A stretch of 64,000 nucleotides of DNA from Corynebacterium hansenii (lineage in GTDB: Bacteria; Actinomycetota; Actinomycetes; Mycobacteriales; Mycobacteriaceae): NCBI RefSeq assembly GCF_030408795.1, contig NZ_CP047211.1, forward strand, positions 930,001 to 994,000, in the 5' to 3' direction. Numbering within the stretch: the stretch's first letter is position 1; every line of letters starts with the position of its first letter. The notes below the pieces were generated by a model. The model saw only the letters and a list, made by a program, of their open reading frames with translations. It was not told the origin of the DNA and did no database searches. Below are positions 50,352 through 58,837 of this stretch, piece by piece. The position numbers and the translations under genes are program-made.

Positions 50352-51512
50352 TCAGTAGGTCGCGAACACGCGGCGGTTGACGCCGTCCAAGCGCACCTGC
50401 CCGCCGTAGGGCAGAACCCACTGCGGGCGCGTGTGCCCGAAGGGGATGCCCACGCACACCGGGGCGCCGGGGTTGTACGCGGACACGGTGGAGATGATCG
50501 CGCGCGCCTGATCGTCGGCGTATGCCCGGCGGTCGGCCTCGGAGGGGACGTTCGTGAACGTCGACGACGGCGGGCACGCCGCGATGACGCCGGTGACGGC
50601 CCCGAGGATCCCGCGTTCGCCGAGGCACGTCATCCATCGGGCGACCCACGCCGGAGTCGGCACTTCTTCGCTGGTCTCGACCATGAGGATCGCGTCGCGC
50701 AGCGTTTCCGGAGCGGGCAGCCTCCCCGCCATCCCGATCTCCGACAGGGATTCCAGGCAGCCGCCCCACGTGGGGCCGGCGACCTCGATGGAGGGGCCCG
50801 ACCACTCCCAGGGGCGCGTCGGACGCCGCTCGCCGAACCTCGTGACCGCATCCGGCGAGGGCCAGTCGACGCCGAAATCCTCCATCTCGCCGGGATCCGT
50901 GATCTCGACTTCCACGCTGCCGGAGGTTCCGGAGCCGCCGGACCCGCCGGGAACGGCGAAGCCGCCGGAGGAGCCGGAGCTGCCCGAACCATCGCCGCCG
51001 GGAGCCTCTCCGAAGAGGGCGGCGCGCAGGGCGATCATGTGGATGTCGTCGATCGCCGGCCCGGCACCGAGGTGAACCTGGGTGGAGCCGCCGTAGAACC
51101 CGCCGACGCCGAGCCCGTGCAGATGATTGAGCAGATGCGAGTTGTCCGAGTAGCCGAAGAAGGGTTTGGGGTTGTCGCGGAGGACGTCGTCGTCGAGAAG
51201 CGAGACGACCTTGACCTGATCGGAGCCGCCGACGGTGGCGAACACCGCCCGGATCTCCGGATCGGAGAACGCGGCGTGAATGTCGGCGGCGCGGTCGGCG
51301 GGGGACGACGGGTTGCGCGTGCAGGGGTACTCGACGGGGACGAGGCCGAGCTCATCGCGGATCCGGCGGAGGGCCTGCTCGTGGACGTGCGGGCCCACCG
51401 ACGGCGCCGCGAAGGACGGTGAAATGACCGCGACGCGGTCGCCCCGGCGGAGCCTGCGAAACCGCGGCTGGTCGGGGTGGGGGCGAGAGCCCGGCCCCAT
51501 TCGCTCCGGCAT
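50352..51512 (-). CDS. S66 peptidase (LD-carboxypeptidase/MccF-like) with Gly/Ser insert
   Basis: A 386-aa serine peptidase of family S66, which includes LD-carboxypeptidases of murein recycling and the MccF immunity enzyme. GDRVAVISPS opens the domain, GGSD precedes the nucleophile S122 in FFGYSDNSH, and VCVGIPFGHT holds the His region near the end. Sequence such as NSHLLNHLHGLG favours the MccF-like side. A 29-residue Gly/Ser insert (171-199) separates the two lobes. The gene starts 5 nt after the O-methyltransferase stop. Confidence 0.82.
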   Translation of the reverse strand: MPERMGPGSRPHPDQPRFRRLRRGDRVAVISPSFAAPSVGPHVHEQALRRIRDELGLVPVEYPCTRNPSSPADRAADIHAAFSDPEIRAVFATVGGSDQVKVVSLLDDDVLRDNPKPFFGYSDNSHLLNHLHGLGVGGFYGGSTQVHLGAGPAIDDIHMIALRAALFGEAPGGDGSGSSGSSGGFAVPGGSGGSGTSGSVEVEITDPGEMEDFGVDWPSPDAVTRFGERRPTRPWEWSGPSIEVAGPTWGGCLESLSEIGMAGRLPAPETLRDAILMVETSEEVPTPAWVARWMTCLGERGILGAVTGVIAACPPSSTFTNVPSEADRRAYADDQARAIISTVSAYNPGAPVCVGIPFGHTRPQWVLPYGGQVRLDGVNRRVFATY

Positions 51513-51517
51513 CGCCC

Positions 51518-52183
51518 CTACTTCTTGATCAGCGCAATGGCCCCCGCGCCGATCGGCATGCGGGTGACCAGGGCGTCTTCGCGCTCGAGGAGGTGCTTCT
51601 CGGCCTCCCGGGCGGCGACGGTGTCGCGGTCGCGGCGGGATTCGTCGGCGATGGTCCCGTCGAGGAGGACGCCGGCGAAGATGAGCACGCCGCCGTCGGA
51701 AAGCAGGGGCCACGCACGCTCGCGGAACACCGCCACCTCCGCGGGGGAGACGTCGGCGTAGATGAGGTCGTAGGCGCCCGGCGCCAGGCGGCCCAGCACG
51801 TCCAGCGGGCGCGAGGGCAGGAAGCGGTGGCGCGACGGGCCGACGCCGGCGCGGCGGAACGCGTCGCGGGCGAGTTTCTGGTGCTCGATTTCGGGATCGA
51901 TGCACGTCAGCACGCCGTTGTCGGGCATGCCGGCGAAGAGGTGCAGGCCCACGACGCCGACGGCGGGGGTCGCGGCGACGGCGGCCGGCCCATCGGGGCG
52001 GCGGGCCGAGGCGAGGGCGGCGAAGGCGGTGAGCATGCCGCCGGCGACGGCGTCGGGGATCGACAGGCCGAATTCGGCGGCGTCGTCGCGCGCGCCGGCC
52101 AGGGCCTCATCGGCCACGGCCGTGGCGTTGATGTGGGCGCTCATGGCGTCGAGGGCGGAGATCGGAGCTGCGGAATCGGTCAC
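51518..52183 (-). CDS. O-methyltransferase family 3 protein
   Basis: A 221-aa SAM-dependent methyltransferase of the catechol-O-methyltransferase-like group. A motif-I-like segment (VVGLHLFAG) is followed by LTCIDPEIEHQKLARDAF, the acidic/adenosine loop, and YDLIYADVSPAEV, the metal/catalytic Asp region. The expected GxGxG is degraded to GLHLFAG. M. tuberculosis has a homologue immediately before sigE on the opposite strand (Rv1220c). GTG 52183 lies 7 nt after TAGACT (minus, 52191-52196). Substrate unknown. Confidence 0.78.
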   Translation of the reverse strand: MTDSAAPISALDAMSAHINATAVADEALAGARDDAAEFGLSIPDAVAGGMLTAFAALASARRPDGPAAVAATPAVGVVGLHLFAGMPDNGVLTCIDPEIEHQKLARDAFRRAGVGPSRHRFLPSRPLDVLGRLAPGAYDLIYADVSPAEVAVFRERAWPLLSDGGVLIFAGVLLDGTIADESRRDRDTVAAREAEKHLLEREDALVTRMPIGAGAIALIKK

Positions 52184-52352
52184 GGGGCCGAGTCTAGGGT
52201 CTTTGGCCCGGCCCGCAGGTGACGGCGCGCCGGAAACGCGGGGCGAAGGCGACCCGCGGGCGGACGTTCGTTGCCGAATTGGAACTGTACTCACACTCGT
52301 CTATCAGGTTAAGGTCAATGGACCCCCAGGTGAATAGGGCAAGGTACCTCCC

Positions 52353-53015
52353 ATGAACGACGAAGGCTCTTCCCGCGCACGCATCGACGCGCTCCCCGAG
52401 GCGCTCGACACGGCCACGGCCGCTTCCGCGGCGCCCGAGACCCTTTCCGGCACGGCCGCCTTCGACGCGGGCGAGGGGGAGATGCCCAGCTGGTCGCAGC
52501 TCGTCGAGGAGCACGGCGACAGCGTCTACCGCCTGGCGTTCCGCCTGACGGGCAACCCGCATGACGCGGAGGACCTGACGCAGGAGACGTTCATGCGGGT
52601 GTTCCGGTCGTTGAAGCGCTACAAGCCGGGGACGTTCCAGGGGTGGCTGCACCGCATCACCACGAATCTGTTCCTGGACATGGTCCGCCACCGCCAGGCC
52701 ATCCGCATGGAGGCGCTGCCGGAGAATTACGACCGCGTGCCGGGCACCGCGCCGACGCCGGAGCAGGTGTACGCCGACGCAAACCTGGATCCGGACCTGG
52801 AGCGCGCGCTGGCCGCCCTCCACCCGGATTACCGCGCGGCGGTTGTCCTGTGTGACGTCGTGGGCCTGACCTACGAGGAGATCGCCGACACCCTCGGCGT
52901 GAAGATGGGCACCGTCCGTTCCCGCATCCACCGCGCCCGTTCGCAGCTGCGGGCGCACCTGGAGGCCGCCGAGCGCGAGCGCGAGGAGCTGGGCAGCTTC
53001 AGCCACGTGCGCTGA
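52353..53015 (+). CDS. sigE: ECF sigma factor SigE
   Basis: A 220-aa extracytoplasmic-function sigma factor. Region 2 reads [29 protein letters not shown] (from about residue 53), and region 4 [35 protein letters not shown] (from about 166). The first 45 residues are an acidic Ala-rich extension. The location before rseA, htrA and tatB matches mycobacterial sigE, the envelope-stress sigma factor. GGAACT at 52281 resembles an ECF -35 element, but I could not find a -10 at standard spacing. AAGG precedes the ATG. Confidence 0.93.
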   Translation: MNDEGSSRARIDALPEALDTATAASAAPETLSGTAAFDAGEGEMPSWSQLVEEHGDSVYRLAFRLTGNPHDAEDLTQETFMRVFRSLKRYKPGTFQGWLHRITTNLFLDMVRHRQAIRMEALPENYDRVPGTAPTPEQVYADANLDPDLERALAALHPDYRAAVVLCDVVGLTYEEIADTLGVKMGTVRSRIHRARSQLRAHLEAAEREREELGSFSHVR

Positions 53016-53182
53016 TCCGGGCGGTCGGCGTCGTTCGCCCCGCGCCGCGGGGCTCCTCGGTATCGTGGGCAAGAGAATCATCCGGTGGGTGGCCGGTCCG
53101 TCGCGCCGCGGTTTTCCGCGCGGTTGCCTGACGACGGTCCGGCGTTCGCGCCCACCGCCCGACACCCGTGAGGAGGCGCGGA

Positions 53183-53542
53183 ATGGCTGCACCGCATCAT
53201 GAGTTCGCGTCGACCGATCATTTGGGGACGGAGGCCGTGGCGGCCTTCGTCGACGGGGAGCTCAGCCCGAGCGCGCACCGGCGTGCCCAGGAGCATTTGC
53301 TCGCGTGCGGTGAATGCCGCCGTGAGGTGGCCCGCCAGCGCCAGGCCGCGCGGCGGCTGCGCGATTCCAGCGAGGTGCACATCCCCGCCGATCTGAGGAA
53401 GCGCCTGGCGTCGATGTCGCGGGACCAGATGCCGGAGAACGCGCCCGGGGCCCGGCGGCTGTCGCACCGCCGCCCCGATTCGCTGGCGGCGTTCGTGGAA
53501 TCGGCGTGGCGCACCCTGCGCAAGTCCAGGAACGGCCAGTGA
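53183..53542 (+). CDS. rseA: Zinc-associated anti-sigma factor
   Basis: A 119-aa soluble anti-sigma factor with the ZAS motif H38-x3-C42-x2-C45 (HLLACGEC) preceded by LGTEAVAAFVDGELSPSAHRR. It probably binds SigE and releases it under stress. ATG 53183 follows GAGGAGG; GTG 53168 would place that site inside the gene. No TM helix. The stop overlaps htrA (GTGA). In the 167-nt gap before it lies a one-mismatch dispersed motif (GCCTGACGACG, 53126). Confidence 0.9.
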   Translation: MAAPHHEFASTDHLGTEAVAAFVDGELSPSAHRRAQEHLLACGECRREVARQRQAARRLRDSSEVHIPADLRKRLASMSRDQMPENAPGARRLSHRRPDSLAAFVESAWRTLRKSRNGQ

Positions 53543-55038
53543 CGGGGCCGGGCGAGCAGCCGGAGCCGGCACGGAACGATCCGTTCGCGCGGCCGCCGGG
53601 CGTGGTCGGCGGGGCGGATCCCCGGCACATCGACGAAACGGCCGGAGCCGACGTCGACCTCGGCCGCATCGTCGCGGCGCACGACATCGAATGGGACGCG
53701 GCCTTCGCGCCCGCCGGCCGCACCCACCAGGGCCTGCAGTTGCCGCCGGAACGGGGCAGCGGCGGGGCGTCGTCACGCGATGGCGGCGGCGGGCTGTTCG
53801 GCGATTCGGACGGTCAGGCGGAATCCGGCGGCGGCAGCCGCGGCGGGTACTCGCCGTGGGCCGACGCGCGCACGCGCATGGTCACCGGCGGGACGGCGCG
53901 GAAGGCGGAGCGGCCCGAGGAGGAACCCGTCGTCCCCGTGCCGCGCGTCGACGTGCGCGAGGCGATGTTCGGCCGGATCGTGCCGTGGCGCTTCCTCGCG
54001 CTGGGGGCGGCGGTGGTGCTGGCGCTCGGCGGGATCGGCGGATTCGCCGGCGGCTGGGCGGGCAAGACATTCCGCTCGGGCCACGAGCGCGTCGAGCTGC
54101 GCCAGGTCGACGGGCGGCCCGGTTCCGGCGACCTGACCGAGATCGGCGAGGTCGCCACGCGCGTCGAACCGGCGGTGGCGTCGATCAACATCGGCGCGCC
54201 GGGCATCAGTGGCGTCGGCTCGGGCGTGGTCCTCGACGGCGACGGGCACATCCTGACCAACAACCACGTCGTCTCCGCCGCCGACGTCCCCGGCGCGACG
54301 CTGACGGTCACGTTCAAGGTGGACGGCATCCCGCGCAGCGTGCCCGCGCGCATCGTCGGCCGCGACACGATGACCGACCTGGCCGTGATCCGCGTGGAGA
54401 ACGTCACCGGGCTCACCGTCGCCGAGCTGGCCGATTCGTCGAAGGTGCGCGTCGGCGACACCGTCATCGCGATGGGTTCGCCGCAGGGGCTCAACGGCAC
54501 GGTGACGTCGGGCATCGTCTCGGCGCTGAACCGGCCCGTGCGCCTGGCGGGCGAGGGCACCGACACCGACGGTTTCGCCGACGCGATCCAGACCGATGCG
54601 TCGATCAACCCGGGCAACTCCGGTGGGCCGCTCGTCGACCTGCGCGGGGCGGTGATCGGCATCAACACCGTCATCTACACGGTGTCCGGCGGGTCGCAGG
54701 GCCTGGGTTTCGCCATCCCCATCAACATGGCCAAGGACATCGCCGAGCAGCTCATCGCGGGTGAAGAGCCCGTGCACCCGAGCATCGGCGTCACCGCGCG
54801 GTCCGCGGTGAACGGGGCCGTGACCGGTGCGGAGGTCGCCACCCTGGTGCCCGGCGGGCCCGCCGAGGCCGCCGGCATCCGCGAGCGCGACGTGATCACC
54901 GCCGTGGGCGACCGGGCGGTGGGGTCGGCCGACGAGCTGACCGTGGCCGTCTGGTCGGCCGGCGCGGATGAGCCGGTCCGCGTGACCATCGTCCGCCGCG
55001 GGCAGACCATGGAACTCGACGTCACTCCGCGAGGGTAG
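53539..55038 (+). CDS. htrA: HtrA/DegP-type membrane-anchored serine protease
   Basis: A 499-aa protein: a hydrophilic N-terminus of about 150 residues, one TM helix (FLALGAAVVLALGGIGGFAG, near 155-175), a trypsin-like domain with His in TNNHVVSA, Asp in TDLAVIRV and Ser in INPGNSGGPLVD, and a PDZ domain (from about 400; GPAEAAGIRERDVITAVGD). It acts outside the membrane in protein quality control. GTG 53539 overlaps rseA. The order sigE-rseA-htrA-tatB is that of mycobacteria. Confidence 0.93.
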   Translation: MTGPGEQPEPARNDPFARPPGVVGGADPRHIDETAGADVDLGRIVAAHDIEWDAAFAPAGRTHQGLQLPPERGSGGASSRDGGGGLFGDSDGQAESGGGSRGGYSPWADARTRMVTGGTARKAERPEEEPVVPVPRVDVREAMFGRIVPWRFLALGAAVVLALGGIGGFAGGWAGKTFRSGHERVELRQVDGRPGSGDLTEIGEVATRVEPAVASINIGAPGISGVGSGVVLDGDGHILTNNHVVSAADVPGATLTVTFKVDGIPRSVPARIVGRDTMTDLAVIRVENVTGLTVAELADSSKVRVGDTVIAMGSPQGLNGTVTSGIVSALNRPVRLAGEGTDTDGFADAIQTDASINPGNSGGPLVDLRGAVIGINTVIYTVSGGSQGLGFAIPINMAKDIAEQLIAGEEPVHPSIGVTARSAVNGAVTGAEVATLVPGGPAEAAGIRERDVITAVGDRAVGSADELTVAVWSAGADEPVRVTIVRRGQTMELDVTPRG

Positions 55039-55128
55039 GCCGCGCTACTCCGCGGGGATGGTCCGCGTCCGCCGGGAACCGCGCCCCGCACCTGCAATCG
55101 CGTGGCGCGGCGGCTAAGGTGGTTTCCC

Positions 55129-55704
55129 GTGTTCTCAAATGTCGGTTGGGGAGAGATCCTCCTCATTCTCATCGTCGGCCTGGTGCTGATCGGGCCCGAG
55201 CGGCTGCCGCACATCATCACCGATGTCCGGGCGATGATCCTCGCGGCCCGCACCGCGATCGACGACGCGAAACAGAGCCTCACCGGCGAGCTCGGCGAGG
55301 ACTTCGACGAACTGCGCAAGCCGCTCGGGGAGCTGGGCGAGCTGCGCAAGCTCAACCCCAAGACGGCGCTGACGCGCACGCTTTTCGACGGCGACGACAC
55401 CTACCTCGACCTGCTTTCCGGCAAGCCGGCCGCGGGGGGAGGGGCCGCCGACGCCGGCGCGACCGGTGCAGGGGCGGCTGGTGCGGGTGCTGCCGGAGCC
55501 GGTGCCGTGGGGTCCGGCGCGGCGGGTGCCGCGCAGCCCAACCCGGGTTCCGGCGTGAACAACACGGTGAACCTCAACGACGCTGGCGCGAGTGGTGCTG
55601 CGGGCGCCACGGGCGCGACCGGCGCGACCGGCGCGACCGGTGGCGCACAGCCCGGTGGCCAGGCTTCGGGCGTCCGCAACTGGGCCGACGACGACGTTCT
55701 CTAG
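55129..55704 (+). CDS. tatB: Sec-independent translocase subunit TatB
   Basis: A 191-aa TatB: short TM helix ([20 protein letters not shown], residues about 6-25) with the conserved Glu and the GPERLP hinge, an amphipathic helix to about 100, then an Ala/Gly/Thr-rich tail with a GATGATGATGG collagen-like run. It forms the twin-arginine receptor with TatC, encoded elsewhere. GTG 55129 lies 8 nt after TAAGGT (55115-55120). A Tat substrate candidate is the protein at 16628. Confidence 0.92.
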   Translation: MFSNVGWGEILLILIVGLVLIGPERLPHIITDVRAMILAARTAIDDAKQSLTGELGEDFDELRKPLGELGELRKLNPKTALTRTLFDGDDTYLDLLSGKPAAGGGAADAGATGAGAAGAGAAGAGAVGSGAAGAAQPNPGSGVNNTVNLNDAGASGAAGATGATGATGATGGAQPGGQASGVRNWADDDVL

Positions 55705-55746
55705 TCTGCGGACGGCGATTGGGCGCCCGCCCTTTGAATCCGCCGC

Positions 55747-56886
55747 CTACGGTGTCAGTTCGGCCAGAATCTCCGCGGCGGATGCCGCACGGCACGACCG
55801 GTGCCCGACGCCCGCCCACAGGTTCAGGCCCTCGGGATCCCCGGCGGCGGTGGCGGCGGCGCGGATCGGGGACGTCAGGAAATGCACGTGCGGGTACGCC
55901 GCCGGCGCGATGTCCGAATACTCCAGCGTGAAGTCGTTTTCCAGCGCCCGGGCGTAGCGGCCCGAGAAGCACCTGGTCAGCACCGTGTCACGGTCGTGGG
56001 CCAGCAGCGCGTTGCGGTGCGGTTCCTTCGTCCCCGCCTCGCCGGCCGTGAGCAGCAGCGTGCCCACCTGCACGGCGTCGGCGCCGGCTTCGATGAGCAC
56101 CCGAACGTCGTGGCGCCCGCCGACGCCGCCGGTGGCGACGATGGGCACGGTCGTCGCCTCGCCGTCGACCATCACGGCGTAGTCCTCGGTCAGCTGGCGC
56201 ACCGACCGCACCAGCGCCGCGGTCCCGGACACACCGGCGTGGAAGCCCACCGCCGCGGGCATCTCGGACACCGCGAACGTCGACTGGTGGCCGCCCGCGC
56301 CGGGGCCCTGGACGACCAGGTAGTCGGCGCCGACGGCCAGCGCCGCCCGCGCTTCGTCCTGACTGGTCACGGTCACGCCGACGGACTGTCCGGCGTCGTT
56401 GAGGGCGCGCACGATCCGCCGCTTGGGCAGCCCGAAGGTGAAGGTGACGGTGGCCACCCGGCCGCTCGACGACGACGCCGCGCCGTCGCCGGTCAGCAGC
56501 GCGATCTTCGCGTCCCAGTCGTCGTCGGACCACTTCGGGTCCTCGGGGAGCTCCACGGAGGGGAAGTCGGCGGCGAGGCGATCGCGGTACTCGTGCCACC
56601 CGTCGGACACGTCCGGGTTCGGCACGAACAGGTTCACGCCGATGCGCCCGCCGCCCGACCCATTGCGGTCGGGGAACCCGTGGGCGGGACGTCGGGACGG
56701 CGGGCCGTCGTAAAGCGAGAAAGCGGAATCGATGGCCTCGCCGAGCTTTTCGGCCGTCAGGTAACCCGCCGCGACCATGCCCAGGCCTCCGGCGCGCGCG
56801 ACCTCGGCGACGAGTTCGGGCGTCGACGGGCCGCCGGCCATCGGGGCGCCGACGAGGGGGAGCGGGAGGTCGCGGGGACTGAACAT
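55747..56886 (-). CDS. Nitronate monooxygenase family flavoprotein
   Basis: A 379-aa NPD-type FMN protein: LPLVGAPMAGGPST opens the barrel, VVQGPGAGGHQSTF is the active-site His region, PIVATGGVGGRHDVRVLIEAGADAVQVGT binds FMN phosphate. A nitroalkane-oxidising role is plausible, being closer to bona fide NMOs than the fad-linked protein at 7302. A Ser-rich loop (AASSSSGR) lies near residue 128. ATG 56886 lies 7 nt after TAATCT (minus, 56894-56899). The codons for SLYDG hold a dispersed 11-mer (56706). Confidence 0.85.
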   Translation of the reverse strand: MFSPRDLPLPLVGAPMAGGPSTPELVAEVARAGGLGMVAAGYLTAEKLGEAIDSAFSLYDGPPSRRPAHGFPDRNGSGGGRIGVNLFVPNPDVSDGWHEYRDRLAADFPSVELPEDPKWSDDDWDAKIALLTGDGAASSSSGRVATVTFTFGLPKRRIVRALNDAGQSVGVTVTSQDEARAALAVGADYLVVQGPGAGGHQSTFAVSEMPAAVGFHAGVSGTAALVRSVRQLTEDYAVMVDGEATTVPIVATGGVGGRHDVRVLIEAGADAVQVGTLLLTAGEAGTKEPHRNALLAHDRDTVLTRCFSGRYARALENDFTLEYSDIAPAAYPHVHFLTSPIRAAATAAGDPEGLNLWAGVGHRSCRAASAAEILAELTP

Positions 56887-56943
56887 GGCGTTCAGATTAC
56901 GCAATTGAGGCTCTGCGGAGTAGGGCCTGCGCAGCCCGAAACG

Positions 56944-57014
56944 GCCAACCCACCCCGACTGGGCGAAATGACCCGTCGCAGTGGGTGGGTCGTGCACATT
57001 CGGGGTGGGTTGGC
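56944..57014. repeat. 15-bp perfect inverted repeat
   Basis: GCCAACCCACCCCGA (56944-56958) and TCGGGGTGGGTTGGC (57000-57014) are perfect inverted copies, 41 nt apart, in the gap between the divergently placed flavoprotein start and the mrp end. No U-tract follows, so a terminator for mrp is possible but not certain. Confidence 0.7.
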
Positions 57015-57101
57015 AGTTCGTGAGGTGCGGCCGGTGAGGTGCGGCTGGTGAAGCCCGGCGGGAGGCCCGGCCGGGAGCCATGCCCGGCCGGTGAAGCCCG
57101 C

Positions 57102-58235
57102 CTACTTCGGCGTGACGCCCAGGCCCAGCGACTTGCCGGCCAGCGACTCGCGGCGCGTGAACAGCTTGCCGGCGATGTCATTGAGCGCCTTGCCCGCGCC
57201 GGACTCCGGCTCGGACAGCACGATCGGGGTGCCCTCGTCGCCGCCCTCGCGCAGGCGGGTGTCCAGCGGCACCTGGCCCAGCAGCGGCACCTGCGCGCCG
57301 GTCAGCTGCGTCAGGCGCTTGGCGACGGTCTCGCCGCCGCCCGAGCCGAAGACCTCCATCTTCGAGCCGTCGGGCATTTCCATCCAGCTCATGTTCTCGA
57401 TGACGCCGGCGATGCGCTGGCGCGTCTGCAGCGAGATGGTGCCGGCGCGCTCGGCGACCTCGGCCGCCGCCATCTGCGGGGTGGTCACGATCAGCAGTTC
57501 GGCGTTGGGCACCAGCTGCGCGACCGAGATGGCGATGTCGCCGGTCCCCGGGGGCAGGTCGAACAGCAGCACGTCCAGGTCGCCCCAGAAGACGTCGGCG
57601 AGGAACTGCTGGATCGCGCGGTGCAGCATCGGGCCGCGCCACACGACGGGGGCGTTGTCGTCGACGAAGTGGCCGATCGAGATCAGCGACACGCCGTGCG
57701 CCTGCGGCGGCATGATCATGTCGTCGACTTGGTGCGGCTTGTCCTCGGAGCCCATCATGTGGGGCACGGAGTGGCCGTAGACGTCGGCGTCGAGCACGCC
57801 GACGGCCAGACCCTTGGCGGCCAGCGCGGCGGCGAGGTTCACCGTCACCGACGACTTGCCGACGCCGCCCTTGCCCGACGCCACCGCGTACACGCGGGTG
57901 CGGGATTCCGGCTGGGCGAAGGGGATCACCGGCTCGGCGGACGAGCCGCGGACGGCGTTGCGGAATTCACGGCGCTGTTCGTCGTTCATCACGTCGGTGG
58001 TGACGGTGACGGCGCCGACGCCCTCGATGCCCTTGACGGCATCCTCGGTGCGCTCGACGATGGTGTTCTTCATCGGGCACGCGGCGATGGTGAGGTACAC
58101 CTCGACGGCGACGTCGTTCGACTCCGAAATGGCGATGGACTTGACCATGCCGATCTCGGTGATCGGGCGACGGACCTCGGGATCCTCGACCGTGGACAGG
58201 GCGGTGCGGACCTGGGCTTCAGTAATCGTGGACAT
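57102..58235 (-). CDS. mrp: Mrp/ApbC-type Fe-S cluster carrier ATPase
   Basis: A 377-aa P-loop ATPase. An N-terminal MIP18/DUF59 domain (about 1-90) has Cys53 in TIAACPMKNT; the deviant Walker A GKGGVGKSS is at 121-129, VLDADVYGHSVP and FDLPPGTGD follow. Such proteins bind and deliver Fe-S clusters. TAGGAT (minus, 58244-58249) lies 8 nt before the ATG, leaderless pattern. I do not see the CxxC of NBP35 proteins in the C-terminal part. Confidence 0.92.
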   Translation of the reverse strand: MSTITEAQVRTALSTVEDPEVRRPITEIGMVKSIAISESNDVAVEVYLTIAACPMKNTIVERTEDAVKGIEGVGAVTVTTDVMNDEQRREFRNAVRGSSAEPVIPFAQPESRTRVYAVASGKGGVGKSSVTVNLAAALAAKGLAVGVLDADVYGHSVPHMMGSEDKPHQVDDMIMPPQAHGVSLISIGHFVDDNAPVVWRGPMLHRAIQQFLADVFWGDLDVLLFDLPPGTGDIAISVAQLVPNAELLIVTTPQMAAAEVAERAGTISLQTRQRIAGVIENMSWMEMPDGSKMEVFGSGGGETVAKRLTQLTGAQVPLLGQVPLDTRLREGGDEGTPIVLSEPESGAGKALNDIAGKLFTRRESLAGKSLGLGVTPK

Positions 58236-58246
58236 CGGGTGGGATC

Positions 58247-58834
58247 CTATCGGTCGCGGTGGTCGTCGGGGGAGCCGGGGTGCCGATCATCCGGGTGCCC
58301 GCCGGGGTGGCGGTCCTCCTCGTACAGGCGGGCCTCGATGCGTTCGAGGACGCCCGTGAGGTCGTCGAGTTCGCGGCGGAGGTAGTCGCGGGTGACGGCT
58401 TCGCCGACGACGGCGCGGACGCCGGCGATTTCGCGGGCGAGGAATTCGGTGTCGGCCTTCGTTTCGGCGGCGCGGCGGCGGTCTTCGGCGATGGACGCTC
58501 GGTCACGGTCCTCCTGCCGGTTCTGGGCCAGCAGGATCAGCGGCGCGGCGTACGCGGCCTGCGTGGAAAACGCCAGGTTGAGCAGGATGAACGGGTAGGG
58601 GTCCCAGTTCCACCACATGCCGCCGATGTTGAGGGCGATCCACGCGATGACGATGATCGTCTGGAACGCCAGGTACTTGCCGGTGCCCAGGAACCGCGCG
58701 ACGCTCTCGGCGACTTCGCCGACGCGGTCGCCGTCGAAGTCGACGTATTTCTTCCGCCGGTCGACGACGGGCGTGTCCAGGACCAGGCGTTCCTTGGACA
58801 GGTTCACGCCGCCGTGGTGGTTGTCCTTCGCCAT
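58247..58834 (-). CDS. DUF1003 membrane protein
   Basis: A 195-aa protein: charged N-terminus, two TM helices (about 58-75 and 82-102) with the family block FILLNLAFSTQAAYAAPLILLAQNRQ (named by position near 87-112) and a long helical, probably coiled-coil C-terminus (RDYLRRELDDLTGVLERIEARL). AAGGAGG precedes the ATG, and the gene starts 3 nt after the MgtE_N gene's stop, so they are one operon. DUF1003 function is unknown; the pairing with MgtE_N is conserved in mycobacteria. Confidence 0.88.
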   Translation of the reverse strand: MAKDNHHGGVNLSKERLVLDTPVVDRRKKYVDFDGDRVGEVAESVARFLGTGKYLAFQTIIVIAWIALNIGGMWWNWDPYPFILLNLAFSTQAAYAAPLILLAQNRQEDRDRASIAEDRRRAAETKADTEFLAREIAGVRAVVGEAVTRDYLRRELDDLTGVLERIEARLYEEDRHPGGHPDDRHPGSPDDHRDR

Positions 58835-58837
58835 GGG

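Noticed and set aside
52281..52310. GGAACT upstream of sigE as an autoregulated ECF promoter
   Set aside because: The nearest CGTC is 12 nt after GGAAC and the next GTT more than 20 nt away; neither spacing suits an ECF promoter.
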